A DNA stretch of 64,000 nucleotides from Sagittula stellata E-37 (GTDB taxonomy: Bacteria > Pseudomonadota > Alphaproteobacteria > Rhodobacterales > Rhodobacteraceae): assembly GCF_039724765.1 (NCBI RefSeq), contig NZ_CP155729.1:3667501-3731500 (forward strand), given 5' to 3'. Both the position numbers and the translations under genes were made by a program. Below the pieces are notes generated by a model. That model was not told the origin of the DNA. It saw only the letters and a list, made by a program, of their open reading frames with translations, and made no database searches. Shown here piece by piece: positions 43,789-51,956 of this stretch (its first letter is position 1; each line of letters begins with the position of its first letter).

Positions 43789-44961
43789 TCAGATGCGCTC
43801 GATCGCGATGGCCGTGCCTTCGCCGCCGCCGATGCAGATCGCCGCGACACCCCGACGCGCGCCGCGTTTTTCCAGCGCGTTCAAAAGGGTGACTATGATC
43901 CGCGCGCCCGACGCTCCGATGGGATGCCCCAGCGCACAGGCCCCGCCGTTCACGTTCACAACATCGCGTGGCAGGCCCATCTCTTTCATGAAGGCCATGG
44001 GCACGACGGCAAACGCCTCGTTCACCTCCCAGACGTCCACCTCGTTCTTCTTCCAGCCGATCCGGTCCAGCAGCTTGCGGGCGGCGGGGATCGGCGCGGT
44101 CGGGAAATCCTTCGGCGCCTGCGCGTGGCTGGCGTGGCCAAGCACCCGGGCGCGGGGCAGCACACCCCGACGCACCGCCGAATCGAGCGTCGTCATGACG
44201 AGTGCCGCCGCCCCGTCCGAAATCGACGAGGAGTTCGCCGCTGTCACCGTGCCATCCTTGCGGAACGCCGGTTTCAGCAGCGGGATTTTCTCGGGGCGCG
44301 CCTTGCCGGGCTGTTCGTCACGGGTGATGACCTCTTCCCCGTGGCGCGTGTGCAGCGTCACGGGGCATATCTCGTTCTCGAAGGCGTCGGAGCGTTCCGC
44401 GTCCAATGCGTTGGACAGCGAGGCCAAAGCGTACTGGTCCTGCGCCTCACGGGTAAACTGGAACGCCTCCGCGCAATCCTCCGCGAAGGTGCCCATAAGG
44501 CGGCCCCTGTCATAGGCGTCCTCCAGCCCGTCGAGGAACATGTGGTCGACGACCTGGCCGTGGCCAATGCGCGCGCCGCTGCGCATCTTTGGCAGCAGGT
44601 AGGGCGACAGGGTCATCGACTCCATGCCGCCGGCCACGATACAATCCGCGTGACCAAGCGCCAGCCGGTCCCATGCCAGCATTGCCGCCTTCATGCCCGA
44701 GCCGCACATCTTGTTCAGCGTCGTCGCCGGGACGTTCTCGCCCAGTCCGGCCGCGAAGCCTGCCTGCCGGGCCGGTGCCTGTCCCTGTCCCGCCGGAAGC
44801 ACGCAGCCCATCAGAACCTCGTCCACGGTGCGGTCCGCATGACCCGCCAGCGCGGCGCGGATCGCAGCACCGCCCAGCTTCCACGCTTCCTGCTCGGCAA
44901 AGACACCCTGGAATCCGCCCATCGGCGTCCGAGACGCCCCGGTGATAACTACGTCCTTCAT
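43789..44961 (-). CDS. Acetyl-CoA C-acyltransferase (thiolase)
   Basis: A 390-residue thiolase for acetoacetyl-CoA or 3-ketoacyl-CoA. The acyl-accepting nucleophile is C86 in NKMCGSGMKA, the base His is in GGACALGHPIGASGAR, and the second Cys is in AICIGGGEG. I chose the ATG at 44961, preceded by GGGAGGG; an ATG five codons earlier overlaps that site. It could take part in beta-oxidation or in PHB metabolism; it is monocistronic here, so the pathway is not shown by context. Confidence 0.9.
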   Translation of the reverse strand: MKDVVITGASRTPMGGFQGVFAEQEAWKLGGAAIRAALAGHADRTVDEVLMGCVLPAGQGQAPARQAGFAAGLGENVPATTLNKMCGSGMKAAMLAWDRLALGHADCIVAGGMESMTLSPYLLPKMRSGARIGHGQVVDHMFLDGLEDAYDRGRLMGTFAEDCAEAFQFTREAQDQYALASLSNALDAERSDAFENEICPVTLHTRHGEEVITRDEQPGKARPEKIPLLKPAFRKDGTVTAANSSSISDGAAALVMTTLDSAVRRGVLPRARVLGHASHAQAPKDFPTAPIPAARKLLDRIGWKKNEVDVWEVNEAFAVVPMAFMKEMGLPRDVVNVNGGACALGHPIGASGARIIVTLLNALEKRGARRGVAAICIGGGEGTAIAIERI

Positions 44962-45066
44962 TTGGAACCCTCCCATCTGAAGACATGCATACCGAATGGT
45001 AAGGATTCGCGTCTAGGGTCCGTCGCCGAGGGACGCGGTGTGCGCCGCACCAGGGAAAGGGCAGAC

Positions 45067-45396
45067 ATGCAACTCAGCACCACATCCGACAACGGCGTGG
45101 CCATCATCCGGGTCGACGCCGACCGCATCGACGCCGCCGTCGCAATCGCCTTCAAGGATCGGATGCGCGAGATTCTCGGGGATGCGTCGGGCCGCGTCGT
45201 GCTCGACCTCGAAAGGGTGGACTTTATCGATTCGAGCGGCCTTGGCGCGATTGTCGCCGCCATGAAGCTGATGCCACCGAATGCCAAGCTGGAACTGGCC
45301 GGTTTGTCCCCGGCCGTCGACAAGGTTTTTCGCATGACCCGCATGGATTCGATATTCCAGATCCACGAGACCGCCGTCACCGCGCTGAACGCCTGA
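45067..45396 (+). CDS. STAS-domain anti-sigma-factor antagonist
   Basis: A 109-residue SpoIIAA/RsbV-like protein. The conserved phosphorylatable serine is in VDFIDSSGLGAIVAAMK (residues 56-57). Such proteins bind an anti-sigma kinase when unphosphorylated. The partner kinase-like gene begins 23 bases downstream. No sigma factor or PP2C phosphatase gene lies in the neighbourhood, so the final target of the switch is unknown. Confidence 0.88.
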   Translation: MQLSTTSDNGVAIIRVDADRIDAAVAIAFKDRMREILGDASGRVVLDLERVDFIDSSGLGAIVAAMKLMPPNAKLELAGLSPAVDKVFRMTRMDSIFQIHETAVTALNA

Positions 45397-45419
45397 CCGG
45401 CCGTGCCGTGGAGGCCGAG

Positions 45420-45878
45420 ATGAATGCAGAACTGCGGGATGGCGGCACGCTCGTCATTCAAGGTGTTCTAGGTAACACGCCGCAGGCCGTCACTCTGGCG
45501 CTCCATCAGGTACGCGCGCATCTCGACCGTCGCCCGCCCTTTTCCGACCTGGACCTCTCCTGGGAAATCGTCGTGGCAGAGGTGCTCAACAACATCGTCG
45601 AGCACGCCTATGCCGACGGATGCGCCGGGACCATCAGTCTGCACCTGACGTTTCGCCCCGACAGCCTGCGCGCGGAGTTCCGCGATACCGGCGTCGCCAT
45701 GCCGGGTCATACCCCGCCAAAGGGCATGGCCGCGAACCTGGACGTCCCGATCGCCGACCTTCCCGAAGGCGGATTTGGCTGGCACCTCATCCGTACGCTC
45801 GTGACGGACCTCGACTATTCCTGCACCGAAGGCACCAACCGCCTCGCGCTGGAAATGCTTCTGTCCCACGCATCCTGA
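45420..45878 (+). CDS. Anti-sigma regulatory factor-like serine kinase (RsbW-type HATPase)
   Basis: A 152-residue GHKL ATPase. The N box is EVLNNIVEHAYAD, the G1 box FRDTGVAM, and the G2-like GGFGWHLIRTLVTDLDYS, as in RsbW/SpoIIAB proteins that phosphorylate a STAS antagonist and hold a sigma factor. I chose the ATG at 45420, preceded by GGAGG; a GTG at 45408 is the alternative. It forms an operon with the STAS gene. The following 468 bp hold the duplicated hairpin repeats. Confidence 0.85.
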   Translation: MNAELRDGGTLVIQGVLGNTPQAVTLALHQVRAHLDRRPPFSDLDLSWEIVVAEVLNNIVEHAYADGCAGTISLHLTFRPDSLRAEFRDTGVAMPGHTPPKGMAANLDVPIADLPEGGFGWHLIRTLVTDLDYSCTEGTNRLALEMLLSHAS

Positions 45879-45996
45879 CAATCGCCGTTCGTGCCTGTGG
45901 AAGAACTGCCGCCCGCGCCTGCCCAAACGGTGCCTGTTCCCGAAATGACCCTACGGCAGCCACAATCGCGCCCGATTGGAGCGTCATCTTCAGTCT

Positions 45997-46068
45997 TGTA
46001 GCTGCATATGGCTTCACCTCGGTGCCGCGCGTTTTCAGCCCCCACCCAGTGCGCGGTACCGAGGTTCT
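45997..46068 (+). repeat. 72-bp duplicated hairpin element, copy 1
   Basis: Direct repeat with 67 of 72 bases identical to the copy 204 bp further on. It contains a 14-bp inverted repeat, CCTCGGTGCCGCGC (46017-46030) with GCGCGGTACCGAGG (46051-46064), and a 20-base loop. All 14 positions pair as Watson-Crick or G-U in plus-strand RNA. Confidence 0.85.
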
Positions 46069-46077
46069 ATGCATCCA

Positions 46078-46103
46078 GAACACGCCCCTTCGCGGGCGTG
46101 TTC
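46078..46103 (+). terminator. Hairpin, possible terminator of the STAS/anti-sigma operon
   Basis: A perfect 10-bp stem GAACACGCCC / GGGCGTGTTC with loop CTTCGC. It is followed by TTGCGTTTGC, a poor U-tract, so termination is uncertain. It lies between the two copies of the 72-bp element. Confidence 0.45.
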
Positions 46104-46200
46104 TTGCGTTTGCGCACCCTGCTTGCGCGGCGCCGTCCCGGCCATGAAAAGACCTGGCCCGGATCACATTTGCGCCCCGTTCCGGAAGCATACCTTGGAA

Positions 46201-46272
46201 TGTAGCTGCATATGGCTTCACCTCGGCGCCGCGCGTTATCAGCCCCCACCCAGTGCGCGGCGTCGAGGTTCT
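46201..46272 (+). repeat. 72-bp duplicated hairpin element, copy 2
   Basis: Second copy, arms CCTCGGCGCCGCGC (46221-46234) and GCGCGGCGTCGAGG (46255-46268) with the same loop except one base. The four arm differences from copy 1 all keep pairing possible in plus-strand RNA. It ends 75 bases before the gamma-glutamyltransferase start. Confidence 0.85.
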
Positions 46273-46346
46273 GTCTCCCTCCACCGCACGGATTGACGCC
46301 CCCGGATAGCCGCCTATCCTGCGCGCAACACTCAGGGAGGCAGAGC

Positions 46347-47924
46347 ATGCGCGATTTCCAGAAACCCGGACGGTCCCCCGTCCTCGCCATGAACGGCCTC
46401 TGCGCCACCTCGCATCCTCTGGCGGCCTCGACGGCGGTGGATGTCTTGCGAAGGGGCGGCAACGCCATGGACGCCGCCATCGCCGGGGCCGTGCTGCTCG
46501 GCCTCTGTGAACCGGCCATGACGGGGATCGGCGGCGACTGCTTTGCGCTCGTGTCGCCCGCTGGCACCGAAGACGTGGTGGCCGTCAACGGCTCCGGACG
46601 GGCGCCCGCCGGTCACAACGCCGCGCTGCTGCGCGATGAGGGGAAAAGCACGGTGCCGCTCGACCATCCCTATGCCGTCACCGTCCCCGGCGCCATCGAC
46701 GCCTTCTGCACAATGTCCGAGCGCTGGGGCAAGCTGGGCCTTGCCGACAGTCTGGCCCCGGCGATCCGATACATGGACGAGGGCGTGCCGATCCCACCGC
46801 GCGTCGCCTTCGACTACGCGCAGGCGCACGAAAACCTTCAGGGCGCCGCCCGCCACCACTTCCTTAAGGACGGCAAGCCCCTGAAGACCGGCGACATCCT
46901 TGCCTTGCCCGGGCAGGCAGAAGTCCTGCGCCGCATCTCGAAACACGGCCGCAGCGCCTTTTACGAAGGCGAGGTCGCCGAGGACATGCTGGCCGCGCTC
47001 AACGCCGGTGGCGGCCGCCACACCACCGAGGACTTCGCCGCCGCCCGGACAACCTTTGCCGACCCGCTGGCGGGCCACTACAAGGGCCGCGAACTGCTGG
47101 AGCATCCGCCCAACGGACAGGGCATCACCGCGCACCTGATGCTCAACATCCTGTCCCACTTCGACCTTGCGGCGATGGATCCTTTCGGCGTCGAGCGCGC
47201 GCATGTGGAGGCGGAGGCTGCAAAACTCGCGTATGACGCCCGCAACCGCTTTCTCTCCGACCCCGACACGATGACCGGCCTCGCCCATCTTCAGGCGCCC
47301 GAGACGGCGGAACGGCTCGCCGCGCTGATCGATCCCAACCGTGCGATGGCTTCGGCCACGACAGTCTCCGAGGCGGTGCACAAGGATACGATCTATCTGA
47401 CCGTCGTGGACCGCGACCGCATGGTTGTGTCGCTGATCTACTCGGTGTTCCACAGCTTCGGCTCCGGCATCGCCTCCGAGAAGTTCGGCATCCTCTTCCA
47501 GAATCGTGGGGCCGGGTTTTCGCTGGCCGAGGGCCACGCCAACGAGATGGCCGGCGGCAAGCGCCCGCTGCACACGATCATCCCGGCCATGGTGCGGGAC
47601 GAAGGCCGCGTGACTATGCCGTTCGGAGTCATGGGCGGGCAGTACCAGCCAAATGGCCACGCCCGAGTGATGTCCAACATGACGGATTACGGCATGGACC
47701 CTCAGGCGGCGCTCGACGCTCCGCGCAGCTTTGCCGAAGGCGGAAAGCTGATGGTGGAGCGTGGGTATGCGCCCGAGGTTGCCGCCGCACTGGCCGAAAA
47801 GGGGCACGCCGTGGACACGCCCGTCACCCCGATCGGCGGCGCTCAGGCAATCCTGATCCATCCGTCGGGTGTGCTCGAAGGCGCGTCCGATCCGCGCAAG
47901 GATGGCTGCGCCATTGGCTATTGA
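46347..47924 (+). CDS. Gamma-glutamyltransferase family protein
   Basis: A 525-residue Ntn-hydrolase of the GGT family, normally self-cleaved into two subunits. The predicted nucleophile Thr is in KDTIYLTVVD, and GGxxNAxDAA-type motif RRGGNAMDAAIAGA, TGIGGDCFAL, QNRGAGFSL and KRPLHTIIPAMV are conserved. There is no N-terminal signal peptide, so it may be cytoplasmic, unlike E. coli Ggt. Substrates could be glutathione, other gamma-glutamyl amides, or acyl amides as in cephalosporin acylase relatives. ATG 46347 has GGGAGG upstream. The glutathione-synthesis gene gshA lies 2.3 kb away. Confidence 0.87.
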   Translation: MRDFQKPGRSPVLAMNGLCATSHPLAASTAVDVLRRGGNAMDAAIAGAVLLGLCEPAMTGIGGDCFALVSPAGTEDVVAVNGSGRAPAGHNAALLRDEGKSTVPLDHPYAVTVPGAIDAFCTMSERWGKLGLADSLAPAIRYMDEGVPIPPRVAFDYAQAHENLQGAARHHFLKDGKPLKTGDILALPGQAEVLRRISKHGRSAFYEGEVAEDMLAALNAGGGRHTTEDFAAARTTFADPLAGHYKGRELLEHPPNGQGITAHLMLNILSHFDLAAMDPFGVERAHVEAEAAKLAYDARNRFLSDPDTMTGLAHLQAPETAERLAALIDPNRAMASATTVSEAVHKDTIYLTVVDRDRMVVSLIYSVFHSFGSGIASEKFGILFQNRGAGFSLAEGHANEMAGGKRPLHTIIPAMVRDEGRVTMPFGVMGGQYQPNGHARVMSNMTDYGMDPQAALDAPRSFAEGGKLMVERGYAPEVAAALAEKGHAVDTPVTPIGGAQAILIHPSGVLEGASDPRKDGCAIGY

Positions 47925-48093
47925 CCGGCGGGCGGCGCCCTTCCCCGTGCGCCGCCTCACTGCAAGCGGCGTCGGCCCGACGCCCCTTTCGCGGGAATCG
48001 ATCTCGAAAGCCGTCAATAAATCTTAACGCCGCCGCAATCTCGCCCCGGTCACACCTCAACCTTAAGGTGTCAACCGTCGGAGAGTTTGCCCC

Positions 48094-48714
48094 ATGACCG
48101 GACCCTTCAAGGCCATCGGCCGTTTCTTCACCCGCGCCCTGGACTTCGGCGGCCGCGCAACCCGGGCCGAGTTCTGGTGGGTGCAACTGGCCTACGTCGC
48201 GCAGGCGGCAGGCCTCGTCGCGGTCATCGCGACCGACACGGTTCCCTTGGCTCTGCTGTTCGATCCCGCCACCGGTGCCCCGGGGATGGTCATGCAGATC
48301 TACGGCCTTGTGATGACAGCGCTCCTCGTCCCTGGCCTGACGCTCTGCATGCGTCGGTTGCACGATACGGGACGTTCCGGCTGGTGGTACTTCATCTTGA
48401 TCGTACCGCTGATCGGTCCGTTTTGGTTCATATTCCTCATGCTGCTTCCGTCCGACGACATGAACCGGTACGGCTCAAACCCGCACGACGGCCCGGATCG
48501 CCCGCTGCGAGAGGCGGCGTCCGGCGGGGCGAACCCGATGCCTGCCGGTAAGGCACGTGGCGCCAAGGGGCCGAAGAAGTCGACGGCGTGGGACAGCGCC
48601 CACGTCATCCTGCAGGTGGACGCCGCACCCAGTCCCGCCATGCAACAGGCCCGTAAGGCGGAGATCAGCGACTACTACCGCCGCAATATCCTCAAGGAAA
48701 TTCCGGCCGAGTGA
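48094..48714 (+). CDS. DUF805 membrane protein
   Basis: A 206-residue inner-membrane protein. The DUF805 pattern is present: FGGRATRAEFWWVQL at the start, LTLCMRRLHDTGRSGWWYFILIVPLIGPFWFI in the middle, with three to four helices within residues 28-125. A hydrophilic C-terminal tail (about 126-206) is longer than in typical members and ends SDYYRRNILKEIPAE. The function of the family is not known. It has GGAG upstream of the ATG and stands alone. Confidence 0.83.
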   Translation: MTGPFKAIGRFFTRALDFGGRATRAEFWWVQLAYVAQAAGLVAVIATDTVPLALLFDPATGAPGMVMQIYGLVMTALLVPGLTLCMRRLHDTGRSGWWYFILIVPLIGPFWFIFLMLLPSDDMNRYGSNPHDGPDRPLREAASGGANPMPAGKARGAKGPKKSTAWDSAHVILQVDAAPSPAMQQARKAEISDYYRRNILKEIPAE

Positions 48715-48790
48715 TCCAGCACCACGCCCCGACACGCCGGTCGCTTCAGGCCGTACGTACGCCATGTCCCGCCAGGAAGCATGACCCGAT

Positions 48791-48813
48791 GTAGGGCGGA
48801 GATTCTCCGCCCT
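48791..48813. repeat. Short palindromic intergenic repeat, family 1
   Basis: GTAGGGCGGAG with a perfect 8-bp stem GGGCGGAG / CTCCGCCC and an ATT loop, between the convergent DUF805 and gshA genes. Confidence 0.75.
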
Positions 48814-48836
48814 TCGCCATCGGGGTCCGCGGCGCC

Positions 48837-50207
48837 TCAGTAGGAATAGGCGGCGTAGATCCGGCTCAGATCGCCGTTCCAGTCGCCGTGATAATGCTCC
48901 AGCAGCTCGTCCGCCGGGGTCATACCGCTCTCGACGCTTTCCTTCAGCGCGCTGAGGAAATGCGTCTCGTCCGGGACAAGACCGCCCGCACCGGGACGCG
49001 CCCGAGCCTTCAGGCCCGCTTCACAGATCTCCAGCACCTCGCGCGCGAGGTCGTGCATCCGGATACCGTCGACCTCCGCCGCCAGCGCATCGCGCGTGGC
49101 CGCCAGCCGCAGCGCCTCGCGCTGTTCTGCCGTCCAGTTGCGGCACAGGTCCCAGGCCGCGTCCAGCGCGGTCTGGTCGTACATCAGACCCACCCAGAAG
49201 GCCGGCAAAGCGCACAGCCGCCGCCACGGGCCACCGTCCGCACCGCGCATCTCGATGAACTTCTTCACCCGCGCGTCCGGGAAGGCCGTTGTCAGGTGAT
49301 CCGCCCAGTCGGACAGGGTTGGCGTTTCGCCCGGCAGCGCAGGCAGCTTGCCCTCCAGGAAATCGCGGAACGACATGCCAAGCGCGTCGACGTATTTGCC
49401 ATCGCGGTAGACGAAGTACATCGGCACATCCAGCGCGTACTCCACCCAGCGTTCGAAGCCGAAGCCCTCCTCGAAGACGAAGGGAAGCATCCCGGTGCGC
49501 GAGTCGTCCAGCGTCTCCCAGATCTGCATCCGCTTCGATTTCACGCCCACCGGCTTGCCCTCGAAGAACGGCGAGTTGGCGAAGAGCGCGGTCGCCACTG
49601 GCGACAGAGCCAGCGCCACGCGCATCTTCTGCACCATGTCCGCCTCCGACCCGAAGTCGAGATTCACCTGCACCGTGCAGGTCCGGCGCATCATCTCGCG
49701 GCCGGTGGTGCCCACTTTGGGCATGTAGGCGTCCATCAGCTTGTAGCGGCCCTTGGGCATCAGCGGCATCTGGTCGTGCGTCCAGATCGGTGCCGCGCCC
49801 AGCCCAATAAATCCGACGCCCAGTTCGTCCGCAACGCCCTTGACCTCGCGCAGGTGCTCGTTGACCTCGTCGCAGGTCTGGTGGATCGTCTCCAGCGGAG
49901 CACCGGACAGTTCCAGCGCGCCTCCCGGCTCCAGCGAGACATTCGCCCCGTCCTTGGTCAGGCCGATCAGATGGCCGCCTTCTTCGACCGGCGCCCAGCC
50001 GTGGCGGTCCCGCAGCCCCTCCAGCACGGCCCGGATGGAACGTTCGCCTTCGAAGGGCAACGGGTTCAGGGTGTCCTTGCAGTACCCGAACTTCTCGTGT
50101 TCCGTCCCGATGCGCCAGTCTTCCTTGGGTTTGCATCCGGAGGCGAGGTAATCCGCCATCTGGTCAAACGATTCGATGGGGCCGCCGCCGGACTGTGGGA
50201 TGGACAT
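48837..50207 (-). CDS. gshA: Glutamate-cysteine ligase, plant/alphaproteobacterial type
   Basis: A 456-residue ATP-dependent ligase forming gamma-glutamylcysteine, the first step of glutathione synthesis. Family features: WRIGTEHEKFGY near residue 36, LSGAPLETIHQTCDEVNEHL, RTCTVQVNLDFGSEADMV, and FVYRDGKYVDALGMSF. The sequence resembles the Gsh1 type shared by plants and alphaproteobacteria rather than E. coli GshA. GGAG precedes the ATG. It is the last gene of the minus-strand run from 51648. Confidence 0.92.
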   Translation of the reverse strand: MSIPQSGGGPIESFDQMADYLASGCKPKEDWRIGTEHEKFGYCKDTLNPLPFEGERSIRAVLEGLRDRHGWAPVEEGGHLIGLTKDGANVSLEPGGALELSGAPLETIHQTCDEVNEHLREVKGVADELGVGFIGLGAAPIWTHDQMPLMPKGRYKLMDAYMPKVGTTGREMMRRTCTVQVNLDFGSEADMVQKMRVALALSPVATALFANSPFFEGKPVGVKSKRMQIWETLDDSRTGMLPFVFEEGFGFERWVEYALDVPMYFVYRDGKYVDALGMSFRDFLEGKLPALPGETPTLSDWADHLTTAFPDARVKKFIEMRGADGGPWRRLCALPAFWVGLMYDQTALDAAWDLCRNWTAEQREALRLAATRDALAAEVDGIRMHDLAREVLEICEAGLKARARPGAGGLVPDETHFLSALKESVESGMTPADELLEHYHGDWNGDLSRIYAAYSY

Positions 50208-50275
50208 GGTGGGAGGCTCCCGATCTTTGTTCGTTTTCGTTCAGATTACCGTCCTGTCGGCATTCTCGCGGACTG

Positions 50276-50800
50276 TCAATGCAACCGATCTGGTGCATTG
50301 CGCAGGGGACCTGCGCGCCAGATCACGACCGGGATGCGCGACCCCGCCTTCATCTGTTTCAGCATGTGTTCGGTCCGGATGCCGGGCAGGCTGGCGAAAG
50401 CATCGAACAAGCCCTCCGCGCCACGCGCTGTCAGGGGGATCGACAGGGGCGCCTGACCGGGCACGCGCAGCACCCAGTGCGGCGGCTTGCCGGAGGGGTC
50501 GAGGACCACGCTCGACAAAGACTCGAGGTCCACCACGCCACCGTCGAGAGGCCCGAAATAGCTGATCCGCTTCTCGACGATCTGGACCACGCCCGGTCCG
50601 TCGCTGCCCACACGGAAGCGCGCGCGCTGCACGCCAGCCGCCGCCAGCAGCCCCCCGGCCGCCACCAGCGTCCAGCCGATCACCGCCAGAACCGGACCGG
50701 TCGCCGCGACGGCCCAGAAAAACCCCAGCGCCGCGACACAGGCCGCGGCGGCCACCTCGCGCCACCGCCACAACAGCCTGCGTGCCTCCGCGCGGATCAT
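50276..50800 (-). CDS. Two-helix membrane protein, unrecognised
   Basis: A 174-residue protein with two adjacent hydrophobic helices (about 15-34 and 36-55), then a soluble beta-rich part (ARFRVGSDGPGVVQIVEKRISYFGPLDGGVV and SSVVLDPSGKPPHWVLRVPG), which resembles PH-like or photosystem-assembly YcxB-like domains without a firm match. Its start overlaps the stop of the GNAT gene (ATGA), so it is co-translated with it, and gshA follows 69 bases later. Confidence 0.72.
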   Translation of the reverse strand: MIRAEARRLLWRWREVAAAACVAALGFFWAVAATGPVLAVIGWTLVAAGGLLAAAGVQRARFRVGSDGPGVVQIVEKRISYFGPLDGGVVDLESLSSVVLDPSGKPPHWVLRVPGQAPLSIPLTARGAEGLFDAFASLPGIRTEHMLKQMKAGSRIPVVIWRAGPLRNAPDRLH

Positions 50801-51648
50801 GCTGCGGCCCCCAGGGGCAACGGATCGCGCAGGATCGTCACGCGATAGTCGCCACAACGGACGAAGCCGATCCTCTCGTAGGCCCTCGCCGCCACGGGCG
50901 ACGCGGCGAAGAGGATCGCCAGTTCCGCCCCGCGCGCCCGGGCCGTCGCCAGCAGGCCGGAAACGACTCGCCCGGCGCGGCCTTCGCCGCGGAGGGTTTC
51001 CGGAACGAAGACGCCGCCCACCTGCACTGCCCGCCGCGCATGCGCGTTGATCCGCGCCATGGCCACTGGCCTGCCACGTTCTTCCATGATCTGCGTGTCT
51101 GGGGAACCGACCGCGGCGCGCGCGCGCACCGCGGCTTCGCGGTCTATACGCGCAGGCGGACAGGTGCCGGTCTCCGAAAGGTATCGCGCCCACCAGTCCG
51201 CAAGCTGGGTCACATCGGTCTCCCGTGCCTGCCGCACAGCCGGCGCGGCGCCCAGCCCCGACAGCGTCAGCCGATAGAGCGGCTCTACCCGGTTCAGGGA
51301 CAGCGCATCCGCCGGTATCCGCAGGGCGCTCAGTATCTCATCCATCTGGCGCACGTCGCCGGTCATCCCGGTCACCGTGTAGCCCTTCAGCAGATGTGCA
51401 TAGGTCTGTGCCTCGGTGGCGGAAAGACCGGGCAACTGGCACATCAGGAAACCGCCGTTGGTCGCGCCGAAGACACCTGTGATGCCCTCGCCCGTCTCGC
51501 GCAGGAAGAAAGACGTGCCATGCGGATGCTTGGTGTTGCCCACTCCATGCGCTTCGAGGTTGCCGAGCAGGAACATGGAATGCGCGATCCGCTCCTCGAG
51601 AAACGCGACCATCTGCCCGATATCTGCCTGTGTGGCCTTGCGGATCAT
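50797..51648 (-). CDS. GNAT family N-acetyltransferase
   Basis: A 283-residue protein. The C-terminal half (about 150-275) is a GNAT domain with VGGVFVPETLRGEGRAGRVVSGLLATARARGAELAILFAA; the acetyl-CoA loop RGEGRAG replaces the usual R/Q-x-x-G-x-G/A with a close variant. The N-terminal half is a second, degenerate GNAT-like unit with MFLLGNLEAHG. Substrate unknown. It is the first gene of a unit with the two-helix membrane protein and probably gshA. Confidence 0.83.
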   Translation of the reverse strand: MIRKATQADIGQMVAFLEERIAHSMFLLGNLEAHGVGNTKHPHGTSFFLRETGEGITGVFGATNGGFLMCQLPGLSATEAQTYAHLLKGYTVTGMTGDVRQMDEILSALRIPADALSLNRVEPLYRLTLSGLGAAPAVRQARETDVTQLADWWARYLSETGTCPPARIDREAAVRARAAVGSPDTQIMEERGRPVAMARINAHARRAVQVGGVFVPETLRGEGRAGRVVSGLLATARARGAELAILFAASPVAARAYERIGFVRCGDYRVTILRDPLPLGAAA

Positions 51649-51956
51649 CTTATCGTTCCTTCACACCGGATCTTCGCGCCACGAACAGTGCGCTCCACCT
51701 TGCCGGAGCCAGAGGCCTTACGATGCCGTGCCGCCATCACGGAAGCAAGCCGCCTCCCGGCACGCGCCTGCTCTGGCCGGCCGCTCTTGGAGGGGGCTCC
51801 GCCCCCGGCTTCCTGCGGGCGCCTCCCCCGAGGTATTTGTCGCCAAGATGAAGTCAAAGGCGCGTCTCCTTCATCTTGGCCATAAATACCTGAAGACCCG
51901 ATTTGAAAGGCGCGCCTAGGCCGGAGGGTTTTCAGTCCGTTGACCACGTGCGACCG
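51649..51956. repeat. 308-bp repeat-rich region with two inverted family 2 repeats
   Basis: Holds a GGGGGC-TCC-GCCCCC hairpin (about 51791-51805), then AGGTATTTGTCGCCAAGATGAAG (51831-51853), and its inverted partner ending in ATAAATACCT (51869-51891), separated by 15 bases. The inverted pair can form a long stem. No gene is seen. It lies between the tandem minus-strand rsmE and GNAT genes. Confidence 0.65.
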
